64,000 nt of DNA from Henricia sp. BOLD:AAB3569 (lineage: Eukaryota; Echinodermata; Asteroidea; Spinulosida; Echinasteridae), in contig JBBELK010000944.1 of the NCBI GenBank assembly GCA_037783545.1, forward strand, positions 1 through 64,000. Reading direction: 5' to 3'. How positions within the stretch are numbered: the stretch's first letter is position 1; every line of letters starts with the position of its first letter. Made by a program: the position numbers and the translations under genes. The notes under the pieces were generated by a model. That model saw nothing but the letters and a program-made list of their open reading frames with translations. It had not been told where the DNA came from and ran no database searches. Below, piece after piece: positions 61,150 to 64,000 of the stretch.

Positions 61150-63067
61150 TCAACGGCCGTACAAATGTACACCAGCGCGGCGCAGGGTGTCCCAACAGCC
61201 ACGGTTAGGGGAATAACCATGCAGCCGAGCTCCGTTTTCCCTAAACTCTGAAATTTCTCCGTCATTTCCCAGCGAAAATCTGTCAATTTTGCATGACAAG
61301 TGCGGAATATTTACAGTTTGGAGCATGCAAAATTTGAAGTTGGTTGGAAAATTCCTTGATTTTGCAAATTTGCCGGCATTTGGGACACACTTTGACCTAA
61401 TTCCCGTCACAATCTGGGGTGAGTCAACGGCCGTACAAATGTACACCAGCGCGGCGCAGGGTGTCCCAACAGCCACGGTTAGGGGAATAACCACGCAGCC
61501 GAGCTCCGTTTTCCCTAAACTCTGAAATTTCTCCGTCATTTCCTAGCGAAAATCTGTCAATTTTGCATGACAAGTGCGGAATATATACAGTTTGGAGCAT
61601 GCCAAATTTGAAGTTGGTTGGAAAATTCCTTGATTTCCAAATTTGCCGGCATTTGGGACACACTTTGACCTAATTCCCGTCACAATCTGGGGTGAGTCAA
61701 CGGCCGTACAAATGTACACCAGCGCGGCGCAGGGTGTCCCAACAGCCACGGTTAGGGGAATAACCACGCAGCCGAGCTCCGTTTTCCCTAAACTCTGAAA
61801 TTTCTCCGTCATTTCCCAGCGAAAATCTGTCAATTTTGCATGACAAGTACGGAATATATACAGTTTGGAGCATGCAAAATTTGAAGTTGGTTGGAAAATT
61901 CCTTGATTTCCAAATTTGCCGGCATTTGGGACACACTTTGACCTAATTCCCGTCACAATCTGGGGTGAGTCAACGGCCGTACAAATGTACACAAGCGCGG
62001 CGCAGGGTGTCCCAACAGCCACGGTTAGGGGAATAACCACGCAGCCGAGCTCCGTTTTCCCTAAACTCTGAAATTTCTCCGTCATTTCCCAGCGAAAATC
62101 TGTCAATTTTGCATGACAAGAGCGGAATATTTACAGTTTGGAGCATGCAAAATTTGAAGTTGGTTGGAAAATTCCTTGATTTCCAAATTTGCCGGCATTT
62201 GGGACACACTTTGACCTAATTCCCGTCACAATCTGGGGTGAGTCAACGGCCGTACAAATGTACACCAGCGCGGCGCAGGGTGTCCCAACAGCCACGGTTA
62301 GGGGAATAACCACGCAGCCGAGCTCCGTTTTCCCTAAACTCTGAAATTTCTCCGTCATTTCCAAGCGAAAATCTGTCAATTTTGCATGACAAGTGCGGAA
62401 TATATACAGTTTGGAGCATGCAAAATTTGAAGTTGGTTGGAAAATTCCTTGATTTCCAAATTTGCCGGCATTTGGGACACACTTTGACCTAATTCCCGTC
62501 ACAATCTGGGGTGAGTCAACGGCCGTACAAATGTACACAAGCGCGGCGCAGGGTGTCCCAACAGCCACGGTTAGGGGAATAACCACGCAGCCGAGCTCCG
62601 TTTTCCCTAAACTCTGAAATTTCTCCGTCATTTCCAAGCGAAAATCTGTCAATTTTGCATGACAAGTGCGGAATATATACAATTTGGAGCATGCAAAATT
62701 TGAAGTTGGATGGAAAATTCCTTGATTTCCAAATTTGCCGGCATTTGGGACACACTTTGACCTAATTCCCGTCACAATCCGGGGTGAGTCAACGGCCGTA
62801 CAAATGTACACCAGCGCGGCGCATGCGCAGGGTGTCCCAACAGCCACGGTTAGGGGAATAACCACGCAGCCGAGCTCCGTTTTCCCTAAACTCTGAAATT
62901 TCTCCGTCATTTCCCAGCGAAAATCTGTCAATTTTGCATGACAAGTGCGGAATATATACAGTTTGGAGCCTTCAAAATTTGAAGTTGGTTGGAAAATTCC
63001 TTGATTTCCAAATTTGCCGGCATTTGGGACACACTTTGACCTAATTCCCGTCACAATCTGGGGTGAG
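61150..63067. repeat. 7-mer higher-order unit, copy 2
   Basis: A direct tandem copy of 59232-61149 with the same seven monomers and the same 274-bp first unit. Differences noticed: 61173 C, 62363 A and 62374 T, against A, C and G in copy 1. Identity is about 99.8%. Confidence 0.92.
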
Positions 63068-64000
63068 TCAACGGCCGTACAAATGTACACCAGCGCGGCG
63101 CAGGGTGTCCCAACAGCCACGGTTAGGGGAATAACCACGCAGCCGAGCTCCGTTTTCCCTAAACTCTGAAATGTCTCCGTCATTTCCGAGCGAAAATCTG
63201 TCAATTTTGCATGACAAGTGCGGAATATATACAGTTTGGAGCATGCAAAATTTGAAGTTGGTTGGAAAATTCCTTGATTTCCAAATTTGCCGGCATTTGG
63301 GACACACTTTGACCTAATTCCCGTCACAATCTGGGGTGAGTCAACGGCCGTACAAATGTACACCAGCGCGGCGCATGCGCAGGGTGTCCCAACAGCCACG
63401 GTTAGGGGAATAACCACGCAGCCGAGCTCCGTTTTCCCTAAACTCTGAAATTTCTCCGTCATTTCCCAGCGAAAATCTGTCAATTTTGCATGACAAGTGC
63501 GGAATATATACAATTTGGAGCATGCAAAATTTGAAGTTGGATGGAAAATTCCTTGATTTCCAAATTTGTCGGCATTTGGGACACACTTTGACCTAATTCC
63601 CGTCACAATCCGGGGTGAGTCAACGGCCGTACAAATGTACACCAGCGCGGCGCATGCGCAGGGTGTCCCAACAGCCACGGTTAGGGGAATAACCACGCAG
63701 CCGAGCTCCGTTTTCCCTAAACTCTGAAATTTCTCCGTCATTTCCCAGCGAAAATCTGTCAATTTTGCATGACAAGTGCGGAATATATACAGTTTGGAGC
63801 ATGCAAAATTTGAAGTTGGTTGGAAAATTCCTTGATTTCCAAATTTGCCGGCATTTGGGACACACTTTGACCTAATTCCCGTCACAATCTGGGGTGAGTC
63901 AACGGCCGTACAAATGTACACCAGCGCGGCGCATGCGCAGGGTGTCCCAACAGCCACGGTTAGGGGAATAACCACGCAGCCGAGCTCCGTTTTCCCTAAA
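63068..64000. repeat. Array continuation to window edge
   Basis: Monomers 63068 (S, AAATGTCTCC, TTCCGAGCG), 63341 (L, P class with CAATTTGG, GGATGG and TTTGTCGGC), 63620 (L, consensus) and a partial unit from 63899 to the edge. The last partial unit is consensus, so there is no sign of the array ending. Confidence 0.9.

Larger units (their letters stand above)
1..64000. repeat. Satellite DNA array, 273/279-bp monomers, head to tail
   Basis: The same unit recurs about every 273 or 279 bases from one edge of the window to the other, always in one orientation and with no unique sequence between units. I placed 232 successive monomer starts (each at TCAACGGCC or a variant) between 119 and 63898, giving a mean spacing of about 275 bp. 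Both edges fall inside a monomer. The S consensus has 129 G+C in 273 bases and 14 CpG; L adds ATGCGC and one more CpG. No gene, rRNA, tRNA or transposon end interrupts it. Arrays of this length with higher-order structure are typical of eukaryotic constitutive heterochromatin. I do not recognise the family, and it is not the 171-bp primate alpha unit. Chromosomal location is inference only. Confidence 0.98.

Noticed and set aside
103-63975. Hundreds of minus-strand open frames of 79-827 codons that look like a repeated protein family
   Set aside because: All are translations of the satellite in two frames: one with one stop per monomer and one with none. Start points are arbitrary Met codons, and frames end wherever a class variant makes a stop. 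Changes are not biased to silent positions as far as I can see, and single-base indels break the frame. No known domain is recognisable.
1-64000. CRISPR array
   Set aside because: Repeats are 273-279 bp and directly abut with no variable spacers, and there are no cas genes.

Overview
The whole window is one tandem satellite DNA array. I found no protein-coding gene, RNA gene, CRISPR array or transposon. The repeat unit comes in two main lengths, 273 bp (S) and 279 bp (L). They differ by one 6-bp segment, ATGCGC, about 35 bp into the unit when it is read from the TCAACGGCC that starts each monomer here. About 232 successive monomers can be placed head to tail, all in the same orientation, from base 119 to base 63898. 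Partial monomers lie at both edges, so the array runs past both ends of the window. A 64-kb array with higher-order organisation points to eukaryotic heterochromatin, possibly pericentromeric, centromeric or subtelomeric. I do not recognise the satellite family and cannot name the species. The S consensus is about 47% G+C (129 of 273 by hand count). A 62% G+C, CpG-rich first third is followed by a 40% G+C remainder.

Region by region: bases 1-4517 are noisy, with many 1-bp gains and losses in homopolymer runs, and look like an unpolished contig end. Bases 4518-13016 hold mixed S and L monomers with short local duplications of 3-4 units. Bases 13017-18805 hold a 4-mer (1104 bp) duplicated once, then a 7-mer (1930 bp) duplicated once. 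Bases 19909-25806 hold an 8-mer (2199 bp) present as one full copy and two shortened copies. Bases 25807-28278 are a rearranged junction, part of which recurs 8872 bp downstream. Bases 28279-39370 are a 10-mer domain (2778 bp) with two full and two shortened copies. Bases 39371-51243 are a 6-mer domain (1656 bp) with several contracted or expanded versions. Bases 51244-64000 are a different 6-mer (1656 bp) and a 7-mer (1918 bp), each tandemly duplicated.

Each monomer is rich in dyad symmetry. It has an 11-bp inverted repeat with a 28-nt spacer, a 7-bp inverted repeat, a 12-bp GTACA/TGTAC hairpin, and in L units a perfect 10-bp palindrome. It also carries an AP-1-type TGAGTCA, and L units carry a near-match to the NRF-1 motif. 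One minus-strand frame has no stop in the consensus monomer, so very long open frames appear (up to 827 codons). Recurrent stop-creating variants and single-base indels argue that these are not genes.

Monomer classes named by letters below are my own labels, based on shared diagnostic variants. All copy comparisons were made by eye, so stated difference counts are minima.
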